Both the position numbers and the translations under genes were made by a program. Positions 33,950 to 45,337 of a DNA stretch of 64,000 nt are shown piece after piece. The stretch is from Persicaria tinctoria (Eukaryota; Streptophyta; Magnoliopsida; Caryophyllales; Polygonaceae), in contig JBANSL010000004.1 of the NCBI GenBank assembly GCA_037127255.1, forward strand, positions 4,278,001 through 4,342,000. The letters run 5' to 3'. Within the stretch, counting starts at the first letter, position 1, and the number at the start of each line of letters is the position of its first letter. Below the pieces are notes generated by a model. The model made no database searches, was not told where the DNA came from, and was given only the letters and a program-made list of their open reading frames with translations.

Positions 33950-35969
33950 ATGATTTCGCGCCAAGTACTGGCCATTTTGCAACGGTCAAAAACCACGAAG
34001 GAGCTTCTTCAAATACACTCCGTGGTGTTGAAAACCGGTTTGGATTACCACCCGTTCATCGTCTCTCGCTTTATACTCTACTCTTGTCCGATTTCTGTCG
34101 ATTTCAGTCGCTGTTTCTTCGATAGCTTACCGGTGATCCCGCCAATTTTTGCCTGGAATACGATCATTAGAGCTTATACAAGCAGTTCGTCTTCGTCGTC
34201 TTCCATTGAGTCTGTCAAATTGTTTGCTGAGCTGTTGAGAATTGGACTAAAACCAGACAATTTCACCTATCCGTTTGTCCTTAAAGCTTGTGGGATTTGT
34301 TCACTGGCTGATCATGGCAGTGCAGTTCATTCATTGGTTTTGAGGGATGGTTTAGGGTCTGATAAGTATATAGGGAATACCCTTTTGAGAATGTACGGAG
34401 CTTGCAACGAAATGACGCTTGCACGGAAGGTGTTTGATGAAATGCCTCACACAGATGTTGCTTCTTGGAGCTCTATGATTGCAACTTATGTGGCTTGGTA
34501 GGTTTGTTGGCCTCCATATATGCTTTTTCTTTCCATTGATTCTTCGCTATTTTCACTAGATCAATCCGTGAGTGCTGTGCTATTGGTTAGTACTTACTAC
34601 TTACTAGTTGATTGATTCTTGTGACTCATGAACAGACTAAATCACATCTTTTGCTTCTTGCTTTTCCATAAATTTGCCTCCTTAGCTGATTGAGCTTTGC
34701 TTGTTCTAAAGATGTAGCATTTATCTGTACCTTATAGGACTCGCTTTGTTAGAATTAGTCTTGGTGACGGAATGGATGCGGGCATTGAATTTTGATATAG
34801 GGTGTGTGTCAATGATTCGTACGAAGATTAGAAAGGTGGTATGGAGGTATGGGTATGACTCATACCCGATATCGTTTTGATACCTAGACCGGACCATTCC
34901 AAACATTAGGTATTGGTTTCCGATACCTTAGTATGGATACCAAACAACCCCATAGAATACCCTTTTCTTCTCTTTAGTTAAGTGGTTTACTACATGAGCT
35001 GCTGGTCTATGTCCTACTTTAACCTTGAGCAATTTTTATTTTTATTTTCCTTTTGCATCTGTATCACTCAGTTTAATGTTGTTTCTCCTAAGATGTGTCC
35101 CTCTTCATTTGTGTCTTTGTAGCAACTGCCCCATTGCGGGTTTGATGTTGTTCCACGAGATGAGGAAAATGTGCCAGACGCCAAACTCTGTTACATTAGT
35201 AAGTGTGCTATCTGCTTGCAGCTCTGTCCTCAAACTAAGTTTTGGTAGATGCATTCACGCGTACATCATTGTGAGCCGCATAGAACTAGACGTTTCACTT
35301 GGAACCTCCCTCCTCGAGATGTATGGTAAATGCGGTGAAATACAGAAAGCCTTAAAATTGTTCAGCTCGATGAGTGAAAAGAACTTGCAATCTTGGACAA
35401 TCATGATCTCGAGCCTGGCAAACCACGGTTACAAAGAAGGCGCGCTTGCTTTGTTCACTGAAATGAAAGAGGCAGGCTTGAAACCCGACAGCATGTCATT
35501 TTCAGCTATAATATCAGCTTGCAGCCATCTGGGTCTCGTTGAAGAGGGCCGCAGGTACTTTGATCAGATGACTCTAGTACACGGCATCAAGCCAACCATG
35601 CATCATTACGGATGTATGGTGGACATGTTCGGACGAGCTGGTCTGATTCAAGACGCTTACGAGATCATCAAGAACATGCCAATGAAGCCCAACTCCGTCA
35701 TCCTAAGGAGCCTCATTGGATCATCCAGGAACCATGGGTTTAACTTATGTGATGGATTGGAACAAGCCTTGGTTCAGCTGGAGCCCGAGCTCGGAGCCAA
35801 CTATGTCCTCGCAGCGAGCTTGTTTTCATCATCCGGTTCACATGATAACGCCGCTGGTCTGAGAGTGGACATGAAGAACAAGCATCTGAAGAAGGTTTCT
35901 GGCTACAGTTGGGTGGAAGCAAATGGTGTACAGGTACCTCATCAACTACTTATGGGCCATGGGCCTTGA
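33950..35969 (+). CDS. Pentatricopeptide repeat protein (PLS/E type), two exons
   Basis: Exon 1 (33950-34497) and exon 2 (35123-35969), joined at a GTAGGT donor and TTTGTAG acceptor, give 464 codons. The start is the ATG at 33950. The product shows the signature of plant PLS-class PPR proteins: LKTGLDYHPFIVSRFI, FAWNTIIRAYTS, LKPDNFTYPFVLKACG, ARKVFDEMPHTDVASWSSMI, TSLLEMYGKCGEIQKALKLF, LQSWTIMISSLANHG, GLKPDSMSFSAIISACSHLG, MHHYGCMVDMFGRAGLIQDA. It ends in an E-motif-like region (KVSGYSWVEANG). Such proteins act in mitochondria or plastids in RNA editing, splicing or stability. The usual E+ or DYW tail is absent: the frame stops at 35969 soon after VEANG. A further intron with donor CAG/GTACCT at 35934 is possible, so the C-terminus is uncertain. 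The intron of 625 bases is unusual in a family that mostly lacks introns. Confidence 0.85.
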
Positions 35970-36507
35970 TGTAAGTTGGGCCGGATCCAGCCCAAATGTA
36001 CCATAGTTTTTACTTTTTTATTTTTTCAATAATTAATTCCAAGAAATGAGTGGTCCTTTGAGATGTGGGAGGGGACAAACAAAGTGACAAATCATCTGAA
36101 TTTGAAGCCGACCCAACAAAGAAAAATCATAAAAAACAGAGCCGAAAGCAGTTGGCCGGTGCTTCATGTCACTTCAAAGCCTTTTATTTCTCCCACTCAC
36201 TAAGGTAACAATTTGAGAGGATTTTTCGGAAGCTTTGGGTTCGAAGGGCGGAGATGGTGAAAAGCTTTGGTTCAGAGTTGAGACACGGATCGCCGGATCG
36301 GTGGTCCGACCTTGCAGCAAGTCAGCACCGGATATTGGTGTTGGTTTCGATGAGAATCCGCTGGTTCGTGTATCTGATTGATTCGATTCACTTATGGATC
36401 AGTACGATTCAGAATATAGATGCTACCTATCATCATCCTTAGGGATCGTCAAAAGACTGATATTCGTCCATCGAATCCACTTAAACCCATCCTTTTGGAT
36501 CTGTTAG
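35970..36507. other. Unassigned; possible first-exon-like stretch
   Basis: Likely 3' UTR of the PPR gene, then sequence that includes an ATG-led frame of 62 codons at 36254-36442. Its product shows no known motif. No splice or context evidence supports a gene. Confidence 0.25.
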
Positions 36508-36730
36508 ACCACCTCCAACATTATTTTTGCTTCAACTCTAACCGCTTCCATATTTATAAGATTTGAAAAATGATTTACTTTTGAAGAATGCTACAGATTT
36601 ATAAGACTATTTTTTCGGTTGTTTTCCTATTTTGAAAAATTAGATAATGAATCTGTTGGACTGAAAAACGCCTTAAAATTCTCCAAACACTCTAAAATCT
36701 CCAAAATGGAAAATCTTTTGGAGACGCTCC
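36508..36730. mobile_element. Candidate small TIR element
   Basis: The left end gaccacctccaacatt and the right end ttttggagacgctcc resemble, in inverted form, the termini of the element at 58277-61156 (gagc-ctccaa type). The interior is non-coding. No target duplication could be confirmed, so this is tentative. Confidence 0.35.
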
Positions 36731-36952
36731 ACTTGCTTTTCACAGCTAAAGCTTATTTGTATGCAAAAATTTTAGGTATTTGGAAGAAATTTCTGCTGCA
36801 TCAGTAAAGCAAGATTCAATTGACGAAACCAAATCAACCAACCCGATCATTATACAAACAGAATTAACTAATACATGTATATACACACATAGAGAAAATC
36901 AAGCAGCCATGGCAGCAAAGCAACCATTAATTCGGGTCAAAGACGACGAAAA

Positions 36953-37327
36953 TCAGCGCTTAGAAAGGAGGGGGAACCAGCGCTCCTGGAAGGAGGACTG
37001 GAAAGAGATCATGTAGATGAGGAAGAGGAGGAGGATGCCGACGCCCCAGGGGGAACCACCGGCGCGGTGGATGGAGTCCTGCTCGGGGAGAGGGATGGCG
37101 AAGGGGAAGCGGTCGGAGGAGAGGCAGTGGAGGGCGAGGAGGAGGACGACGGGGAAGGCCAAGAGGAGGAGCTTCAGCTGGTCCATCAGGTCTTCGAAGG
37201 CCGACTCGTAGTTGACGTACCATGAGAACCCAAGCAAGGTAAACAGCACCAGGAAGACGAAGCATAGCTGCAGCGGTGGCGGCGACAGGTTCTCCCAATA
37301 CCAGCTGCTGTACCGATCCCTCGACAT
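36953..37327 (-). CDS. Small three-helix membrane protein, 124 residues, function unknown
   Basis: A single-exon ORF from ATG at 37327 to a stop at 36953. Hydrophobic segments lie at about residues 20-38 (LQLCFVFLVLFTLLGFSWYV), 51-69 (LKLLLLAFPVVLLLALHCL) and 94-109 (WGVGILLLFLIYMISF). Conserved-looking loops include SSWYWENLSPPP near the N-terminus, PLPEQDSIHRAGGSPWG, and FQSSFQERWFPLL at the C-terminus. It resembles an uncharacterised plant membrane-protein family. A TATATATA box lies at 37537-37544 on the minus strand, about 210 bases upstream of the ATG. The 5' UTR contains a gatcc-repeat (37332-37352). The coding region is GC-rich, so long antisense frames are shadows. Confidence 0.8.
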   Translation of the reverse strand: MSRDRYSSWYWENLSPPPLQLCFVFLVLFTLLGFSWYVNYESAFEDLMDQLKLLLLAFPVVLLLALHCLSSDRFPFAIPLPEQDSIHRAGGSPWGVGILLLFLIYMISFQSSFQERWFPLLSKR

Positions 37328-37742
37328 TTCTGATCCGATCCGATCCGATCTGCAGATCAGCTGCTTGTTGGAGGGTGTTTTGATGAAGATTTAAAGAAGA
37401 GGGTATGGAGGAGTGTGGAAGAGGAAGGGAGAGTTGTGGAGAAATTATGAGGAAATGATGGGTTTGTGAGTCTCTAGATGCTGGTGGAAGTTTGGTGTGT
37501 AAATGATTCTATTGGGTTTTTGGCTGTGTGTGTGCCTATATATATGAGTTGATAATTAGATTGGATGGATGTGTAATTTTGCACTTAATTAGAAGTTGGA
37601 TCATAGGGGTAAAGTCAAGTTTTATGAGTTGAAAATATTAATTTATAAAATTTTATAACGTTGTCTATTTTTATTGTATTTTTAGGGACCAGTGAAATTG
37701 AGGGATTAAATTTTGTGTAGTTAATATAGGCCGGATTCTCTA

Positions 37743-38065
37743 CTCCCCTCAGCCATACATAAAATTATTTCGGGCATATATATAAACATTGAAAAAATTC
37801 AAAAAAATATTTTTAGATTCTATACTCTTATTTTAATATGTTTATACAATTTTACTATGAAAACTAATGTTTTAAAAATATAGATAATTAAAATATCGAT
37901 ACTTTTAGAAAATAATTTTTATTACTGTATTTTTTAAAATATGATTTTTTATAATAAAACTTTATAAACATATTAACATAAGGATATAGACTCTAAAGAT
38001 GTTTTTTTTAAAAAATTTCAATATTTATTTATATATGATATAATTTTGTGTTACACCGAAGGGAG
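37743..38065. mobile_element. Stowaway-like MITE, second family
   Basis: Flanked by TA (37741-37742 and 38066-38067). The left terminus ctcccctcagccatacataa pairs with the right one, which read inward is ctcccttcggtgtaacacaa. The interior arms (attctatactcttattttaa and atattaacataaggatatag) are also inverted copies. About 323 bases, AT-rich and non-coding. Confidence 0.8.
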
Positions 38066-38931
38066 TACTGGACGGGATCCCTCCCTACCTGATTAATATA
38101 GGGTTGATTAAAAACCTAAGGAAATCTAGAGACGTGTAGAGCGATTATTGCAAGGGATATGATAATGGTCTCTTCCATAAAGTTTGCATCCGGATTTTCA
38201 GCCCTTTGTTCAGCTTGATTTGGGAAAAAGGTTGTTTATTTTTGTTTGCAAAATAGCTTGAAAGTTTGAAGATGTGAGGGAGTTCATAGTATTAGATTTT
38301 TTTTTACAGTAAGCAATAAATAGGATGTACTACTGACATCTATGATCATCTCGTAAGATGATGTTCTAGAACTCACAAAAACAAGAATTCAAAATAAAAT
38401 TACAATTCAACTGAGACTTAGTAACATATTATTAGATTTGAACTCCGAATTTCTTGAATTGAATGTTAGCATATATCACAACCATTGCTACATCAAATTT
38501 AACAATAAGTAGTTATAAATATTGACTGAAATGTTGATGCAATGCAAGGTTGTTATTGATGACCTATCAAAACCAGATGTAAACGTTAATGAATATATAA
38601 AGATCGATTTTTATATCTATCTACATAAACTATTAAAATTGAATAATTTTGCTTCTTTTTTTTGGTCGAAGTTGAATAATTTTGCTTGTGTTCTTCTTAA
38701 CATATTTATAGGAATTTCAATCAATCACTATTTTTTTTATATATTTCATTTATCGTTTAATTAAACATTAATTAATTAATTTTGGATGAAGATGGTGATT
38801 AAAAAGGGATTTTGACATAAAAGGTTTTTAATATATTCATTTCTTAAATCATTGTTTATATTTTGATTAGAGAAACCATTTTGATTTTTACCCTTTCAAT
38901 AGTTTTATATTTTGAGACTATGGGTGTGTTT
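38066..38931. other. Intergenic, AT-rich
   Basis: No gene was recognised. The open frame at 38522-38764 is low-complexity and lacks motif or context support. Confidence 0.4.
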
Positions 38932-39245
38932 GGTAACCGTAGCTGAAGCTGAATGAGTAGCTGAATAGGTAGTTGAAGCTGAATGGTTTATTGTGTAAAA
39001 TATGTTAAATTAAGCTAGTATTGTGTTTGGTAACCTTAGCTGAATGAGTAGCTGATAAAATTAGCTGATAAAAAAAGAGATTTGTGTATATAAAAGGAAA
39101 AGCTATGAAAAGTTGGGATGGGTAGCTGGTGAAAATTCAATTCAAAAACGCTAATTAACTAATAATGTTAACTTTATTTAATTTAAAACTATATAATATT
39201 AAAACAAAAAGCTTCTAAGCACTACTGGTGTTGTCAAACACACCC
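38932..39245. mobile_element. MITE with GGGTGTGTTTGG termini
   Basis: It begins gggtgtgtttggtaac and ends gtcaaacacaccc, a common plant MITE terminus. TAT lies directly outside both ends, which would fit a 3-base target duplication (PIF/Harbinger-like), although the usual target is TWA. The interior repeats agctga words. An older relative is at about 62413-62755. Confidence 0.75.
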
Positions 39246-39761
39246 TATATATGCCTTAACTATATCCTTTGCTTCACCCTAACCCACCAACACCTATCCT
39301 CTATAAATTAATTTATTATATTTGTCATCCACTTTTGTGAAAAATTCCCAACATCATCCTTAAAAAAATACAATATAAGATTTTTAAATTAGATGCACCT
39401 TAGTTTGCATTTTACAATACATATAGCCATCCTTAAATCATCTATATAATTTTTATTTTTTAAAATTTTAGATAAAATCAAAACATCTTTTTTCTTAATA
39501 TTCCTTTTATTACAAAAATAAAATCTTTTATTAATTTACAATTTTATTAAAAACGTGGCATGCCGCAGAAATGGTAGCTGGAAATTCTTGTTTAATCAGC
39601 GGCAAGACAGAGAATTTTAACTTCAACTTTAAAAGTCAAATCTGTTTCAATATAACGATGAAACATTATTCTTTATACGCTCTTTCTTTAAGGCATAGGT
39701 TAAGAAGCCTAATTGAGAAAGATTTCCTATCAAAATAAAGCAACGATCCTAAAAATCAATA

Positions 39762-39998
39762 CTCCCTCTGTTAATTAAAACTTGTCGTTTACTATTCATG
39801 CACGCTTTTTTAGAATGATAAAAACTATATGAAATATTAACTTTTTTTAAAATTTGTTTTCATAAATTCATACTTAATAGTAACAAGTATAAACTTATTC
39901 AAAAAATATATTAAAAAAGTTAATATTTTATATAGTTTTTAACACCTCAAAAAGCGTACGTGAATAGTAAAACATAAAGTTTTAATTAACGGAGGGAG
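39762..39998. mobile_element. Stowaway MITE
   Basis: TA at 39760-39761 and 39999-40000 flanks ctccctctgttaattaaaac on the left and ttttaattaacggagggag on the right. The long arms pair (gttaatattttatatagttt with its inverse). It belongs to the same superfamily as the copies at 5588 and 26458 but has a different terminal subsequence. Confidence 0.92.
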
Positions 39999-41136
39999 TA
40001 TTAAAAAAGGCTAAAATAATTAAATTAAGAGAAATAATTTATAGTTAGACTTCTTATCCTATGCTCAAGGAACATAAGAGAGAAAATCCGTTTACCTATA
40101 TATATATAAAAAAAAAGTCATCACTACCTTACCTCTTAAGAACTCAAAAAACTTCCCACTTCATTTTTTTTAATCAAGCACACATCAATCAACCAACCTG
40201 GCCCTTAATATAAAATTATCATGTACCTATATATTCAATTAATAAAACTGAGGATCATCACCATAAGCAAATATATGTGATTAATCGATCAAATGCCACA
40301 GGATTTGAATTTCAATATGAATGGTGACGATGTACATTGTACTATGACTTTTCCTTTAAGGCGTTGTCATGCATATATGATATGTGGCTGTGATAAATAG
40401 CCTCTACCAATATTTACCTACTCCACTAGTGCAATCTCATATATATCAATTCTAGTTTCTGGCCATAAAATCAGTATGTTTCTGTTCCTTCGCAAAATAA
40501 GTGATAGGTAGACGTACAATCTGGTTTTTTTTTTCCACTGATAAGGTGGTCTATCTTCGGCATTCAGTGGACGTGGTTAGTATAGTGTCTCATCCAGATC
40601 GAACTATGTATTCTCGTTCTAAAGGACACCATTGGGTGATGATACAACATGGTCTTTATCCTCGGGTTCCGTTTTCGTCATCTGCCGTTAGTATCTTGGA
40701 AATAAGTGATTGTTTTTTGTGTTTCTTGTTTCATGACAGTTTGTTAGTCAGGTGATTTCTTCAACCTCTTGAACTACCAGATTTTTCTAGTACTTTGAAT
40801 CATTTCCATATCAAAAAAAAAAAACGGTAGACATTATGTTAGATACTTAGATAGGTCATTCAAGGTTTTTTTTTTTTTTTTTTTTTTTTACAGTAGGTGA
40901 AAATTAGAATGTCTATACCTAACCGATAGTACATTCTAGATCATCCTTACACATATATGGTTTCAAGAAAATCCCTCTTAAAGGGTACATCATCAAACTC
41001 TCACACCTCATCTCATAAGTATAATACCTACATATTCTTCCACCACCTCAATCTTACCACTAGAGGACCGTAAAGACATCCCCCCCGGAAAGATTGTAAG
41101 ATTATACTGTAATATTCTTTTATTTGTGGGGCTAAT
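39999..41136. other. Intergenic spacer
   Basis: AT-rich, with a run of T of more than 20 bases at 40867-40890 and a frame at 40501-40755 without recognisable motifs. Nothing else was seen. Confidence 0.35.
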
Positions 41137-41304
41137 TTAGAAAATAGGGTGCATGACTTTTGCCTGTGGATTGATGAGGCCTTGAGGGGGTGGAAGTGCT
41201 TTACTTGCAGAGGTAGCTAGGAAAAATTCCTCCTTTTTCGCAGCTACAAACCGATCTCCTTTGTATACTTTCCCATTTTCCACGTCATGGCCGGTCATCT
41301 TGAT
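41137..41304 (-). other. Unrecognised short ORF
   Basis: From an ATG near 41298 the minus strand encodes about 53 residues beginning MTGHDVENGKVYKGDRF and ending VMHPIF. The composition is protein-like and hydrophilic. No splice or family evidence was found; it may be an exon fragment or chance. Confidence 0.25.
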
Positions 41305-41624
41305 CTTTATCTCAGCCAATGAATACTTGCCACGTACTGCCGACCACCATGTATTTCAAAGCCGGCCTATTTCAATTGTTTAATTAGGTTTCGACCACAA
41401 AATATTGTAGTTAGGTTTTATCCTCCGGAATGTGTATGATAAGCGTAGGATCCATCGGGTCACGGGAAACCCCAACTCAAATCCTAATGCAGAATTATGG
41501 ATTGAGCTTTAGTTTATGCGAGTCGATGGGTTGACAAGTCGGTAGGTTGACTCGCTTGTTCATACAACTAGGTGAAGTTGACCGAGTTGTCGAGTTGATT
41601 GGCTGGGTTTGTGTTTTTTTTTTT

Positions 41625-42085
41625 GGTAAATTACAGAAAATCATCAATTAAATATTGATTTTTTCACTTAATCACCTGATAAAATTTGAAATTACACAAA
41701 ATCATCGTCAAATATGATTTGTTAACAAATCACCACCCAAACAAAAACATTCATCAAAATATCAATAAAAATGACTAATTTACCCACACTTTTTAATCAC
41801 ATTTTCTTTTCATACCTATTGAAACACCTCATACTTGTAATTAACCTAAAATAAAAAGTATTTCTTTATCCTACCGTCATAATTCATATACCAATAAGAC
41901 CTTGAATTTGTTAAATTTTAATAAATATGCATCTTGTATGTACAAATGCAGATGTTCAATCCCTGGGCATTTACAATATTTTATAAAAATCTTGATAGAA
42001 TTTTATCATGGGTGGTGATTTGTTAACAAATTGTATTAATGGTTAAGTGAAAAACTTGATATTTGGTGGTTTTGTGCAATTTACC
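41625..42085. mobile_element. Fold-back MITE, relative of the 61-kb hairpin
   Basis: The left end ggtaaattacagaaaatca and the right end gtgcaatttacc are inverted copies. Internal landmarks (ttttcacttaatcacc, gatttgttaacaaatcacca) reappear inverted near the right end (ggtggtgatttgttaacaaa, ggttaagtgaaaaa). Base composition and order match the element at 61199-61901. Poly-T flanks prevent a firm target duplication. Confidence 0.72.
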
Positions 42086-42168
42086 TTTTAATTTTTATTT
42101 CCCACGATTGCCATGTCTATTTTTAAAAACACAGTGGGTTGACGGGTGTCAGGAAGGTCAACTCTAAT

Positions 42169-42521
42169 CAGTGGCGGATCCTGAAGCAGTTAATTGAGGG
42201 GGCGAAAAATTGATCCTCTAATTTTTTTCCCCGAAAAAATCATCACTACTTGAAGTTTTCGGGTTTAATTATAGTATTAAGTTATGAAGTTTAAAAAATT
42301 ATGAGTATGATAGAAGTGTATTAATTTGGTAAATGATGTGAAAAATAATTTATATCGCTTCAGTTTTGAAACGTTTATAACTTTTTACACAGTTATCGGA
42401 TTTGAGCCTATAATATATCAAATCGAAGCTATCGACGAGAGTAATATGTATATTAAATTTCAATTTTTTTTATTGGGGGGGGGGCGACTGCTACCCCGGT
42501 CCTTTAAAGGATCCGTCCCTG
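42169..42521. mobile_element. hAT-type non-autonomous element
   Basis: An exact 8-base target duplication, actctaat, lies at 42161-42168 and 42522-42529. Terminal repeats are cagtggcggatcc on the left and ggatccgtccctg on the right. The interior is AT-rich apart from a G run near 42475-42485 and has no transposase. Confidence 0.9.
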
Positions 42522-43188
42522 ACTCTAATCCAAACCCATCGAACCGTCAACTCGGACCTGGCAGATTGTCGACCCATAATGACCCAGTGGATCGACATCG
42601 ATCTCGTGTCAATTCAATGGGTCAAGAGGTAATAATAACATTTGTGGTTTTAAAAATTCATTATTCTAGGTGGAAGGATCTACATTTTTTCATGAGACGC
42701 CAATTTTCTTTTGTTGAGTTTCTACTCTCATCTATCGGACGATGAGGCAATGTGGAAGTTTATTAACTTCCTCATATTTTTGCTATACGCAGTTCATTCC
42801 GGAGACTTTACCGCCTTCAAGGATTTGGATCTTTGTCTTTTTTTTCCCTTTTTAATTATGACGGTCAATCTGTAATCTTTGATATTTCGAATACTTGCAT
42901 TATTTTTTTTAAAAAAGTGATATGTATTAGAGTATACATTAGCTAAAGTTGGGCAGGTGTGGAAATAGAGTGTAACCGTAGGGGCAAAATTGTAATATTG
43001 CTCTTCATCTCTAATAAATTGAACCCAGAGGGTTCTCCTCCATTTTTCGGTTTTCTTCCTCATATCTTCAATCTTCATCTTCTAGCTTAGTTTCTGTGAT
43101 TTCTCATGCTATCATAGTTTTTTTTGGTTGTAGATCCGCCTAATTCGATCAGAAAAATCGCAGAAATTGAGCTCAGAAGCGCTGCGAG

Positions 43189-44053
43189 ATGGAAGAGAAC
43201 TTGGGAGCGATTCTTTGCCGAGAATTTGGAAATTTCAGCAATTCAAATGATCCATTGGCGCTCTCGAACTCCGATCATCCTGGATCTCAGTTGGTTGCGC
43301 ACAAGTTCAATGGATCCAACTTCTTGAGTTGGAGTCGGGGAGTGACAATGGCGCTAGGCGCAAAATTCAAACTCGGCTTCATCGACGGAAGTTTTTCACC
43401 GACAGCGCTTAGCCAAGCAGAGATGTAGAAGTGGTTGAGATGCGATTTCATGATCTGATGTTGGATCTTGAATTCGATGGAAAGCAATATTGCTGATGGT
43501 TTCATGTATGTGGAATCGTCGAAGCAGCTATGGAGTGAAATCTTTGACCGATTTGCTCAGACCAATGGCCCTATGTTGTATCAGTTGAAGAAAACCTTGA
43601 GCAACCTGACTCAAGGAAATTGGACCGTCGTCGAATATTTTGCACAGATCAAGAAGCTGTGGGACGAAATTTTGAGTCTCGAAGGTGTGGCTAAATGCAC
43701 ATGTGGTGCTATGAATGGTTGTACTTGTGAGTTGATCAAGAAACTTGAGGATATGGACAACATAAACAAACTTCTCCAGTTCTTGATGGGACTGAATGAC
43801 GGATACGAAAGTTTTCATAACCAGATTCTCGCTCAAGATCCTCTTCCTTCTGTCAACAAAGCGTTTTACATGGTAAAACAGGTTGTAGTTGGGGAGTCTT
43901 CAAGTGCAGGGGGTGATTCAAGTGCCTTTGCTGCACAGAAACCTCTGAATAACAAGAAGGACTCGAAGGTAGATAAAGCTAGCAAGAAATGCAACCATTT
44001 TGGAATGACTGGGCATTGGAAGAGTGAATGCTTCAAAATGCAACCACTGTGTG
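43189..44053 (+). pseudogene. Copia Gag (with CCHC zinc knuckle), broken
   Basis: The first frame from ATG at 43189 carries the copia Gag N-terminus: LVAHKFNGSNFLSWSRGVTM, then KFKLGFIDGS. Stops follow at about 43426-43458. A second open frame (to 44085) has the UBN2-type core (LWSEIFDRFAQTNGPMLYQL, FAQIKKLWDEI, LLQFLMGLNDGY) and then a zinc knuckle C-N-H-F-G-M-T-G-H-W-K-S-E-C at about 44000-44030, where the first pair of cysteines is altered (KCNHF rather than C-x2-C). Directly after it the sequence jumps into the LTR, so no protease or later domains exist. Confidence 0.88.
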
Positions 44054-44168
44054 AAAATAGCGTAACCGTAGGGGCAAAATTGTAATATTGTTTTTCATCC
44101 CTTATAAAAGAGATCGAGCTCTGTGTAACAAAACTTGAGACATTGAAAACAAAAATTGAACCCAGAGG

Positions 44169-45337
44169 TTTTTTGTTTTTGAAATAGAAATAATTTGGCT
44201 TTAGGGGGGCCCTAAGAGCCAAGGGCATCCTTGTGGATGAGGGAATTGAGCAAAGAATCTTCAGGGTTGCTATGGTTGTGTATGGCAAAGTTCAGATGCG
44301 ATAGACGGTCCGCAACTTGGTTTGCCTCACGGTAGACATGACGAATCTCATATGTTGAGAGGAAACCTAACGAGACTAGACTGTCTGAGACAATCATTTT
44401 AGAGTCTCCTGGAGGTTTCCCAAGACCTTTTAGCCTGTTGATTACAATGAGGTTATCGCCTTCAATTTCTAGGTCCTTCATTTGTAAGTCTAAGGCAGTC
44501 GTGATACCTTGCCAGGCCCCATAGCTTTCGGCTCCTGCAACGTAACGGAAGGGATCTGGCAAGGACCACAGCCAAAATAGATCGGGGTTCCCGAGTGGTT
44601 CCTAATTGTAAAGGCATAGGAGGCAGAACCTGACGGAGAAAGTGCCCCGTCAAAGTTGAGTTTATATTTTTCTGCCGCCGGGGGTTTCCATTTGCTTTAT
44701 GTCCTCGTTTACTTGCAGTTTTGGTTATGTGTTCCGGGTTTCCCTTGATGTCGATGTCTTCTGTAGTTCTGGTTGATTTCCAAAGGGTGATTTGGTCATT
44801 GATGAAAGATTTTATGCAACGTACATCTGGGTGGATCTTATCAAATAGTGTCTTATTCCTGAAATATCAGATTCCCCACCATGCAAAGGCAAGAGTGGAG
44901 AAGCGGGATTTACCCAAATTATTTTTAATGTCTTGTAGTATTTCGTTGAGGTTAAAGTCCTCATTAAATGCATCAGCGGATTTCCTGTAAAGAACTGGAT
45001 CTACTGCGAGTACGGTGTCCCTTGTTATAGGGCAGCTCCATAACAGATGAGGGATGTCCTCGAAATTAGAATCACATAGCGGACAGTCAGTAGGGATCCC
45101 TAATCGTCTTGAAGCTAATTTAGAGGTAGTTGGTAAACCATTTTTTGTGATCTTTCAAAGGAAGGTTTTGATCTTTGGTGGTATGTCTAGGTCCCAAATC
45201 CATGTCATGTTTGATTTTCGGTGATGTTTTAGGTTACCCAACATGTCAATTGCAGATTTGGTAGAGAACCAGTCATTTCTACCCCATTTCCAATATAGCC
45301 TATCCATGTGTATTTGTTTGGGGATGGGTGTCAGTTT
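44169..45337 (-). mobile_element. 5'-truncated LINE with zf-RVT and RNase H domains
   Basis: Target duplications of 13 bases, ttgaacccagagg at 44156-44168 and ttgaaccaagagg at 45338-45350, flank it. The poly-A tail appears as ttttttgttttt at 44169-44180. The minus strand encodes DIPPKIKTFL, stop, KITKNGLPTTSKLASRRLG and CPLCDSNFEDIPHLLWSCP (the zinc-binding region after LINE reverse transcriptase). It then encodes KYKLNFDGAL and, in another frame, AESYGAWQGITTALDLQM and IEGDNLIVINRLKGL (RNase H). Two stops replace tryptophans (TGA for TGG) and there is at least one frameshift. Confidence 0.88.

Noticed and set aside
36960..37298. Alternative minus frame and plus frames over the membrane-protein gene
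   Set aside because: GC-rich shadows of the 124-residue ORF; Pro/Arg-rich and without family features.
40501..40755. 84-codon plus ORF
   Set aside because: No motif and no splice or promoter context; intergenic.
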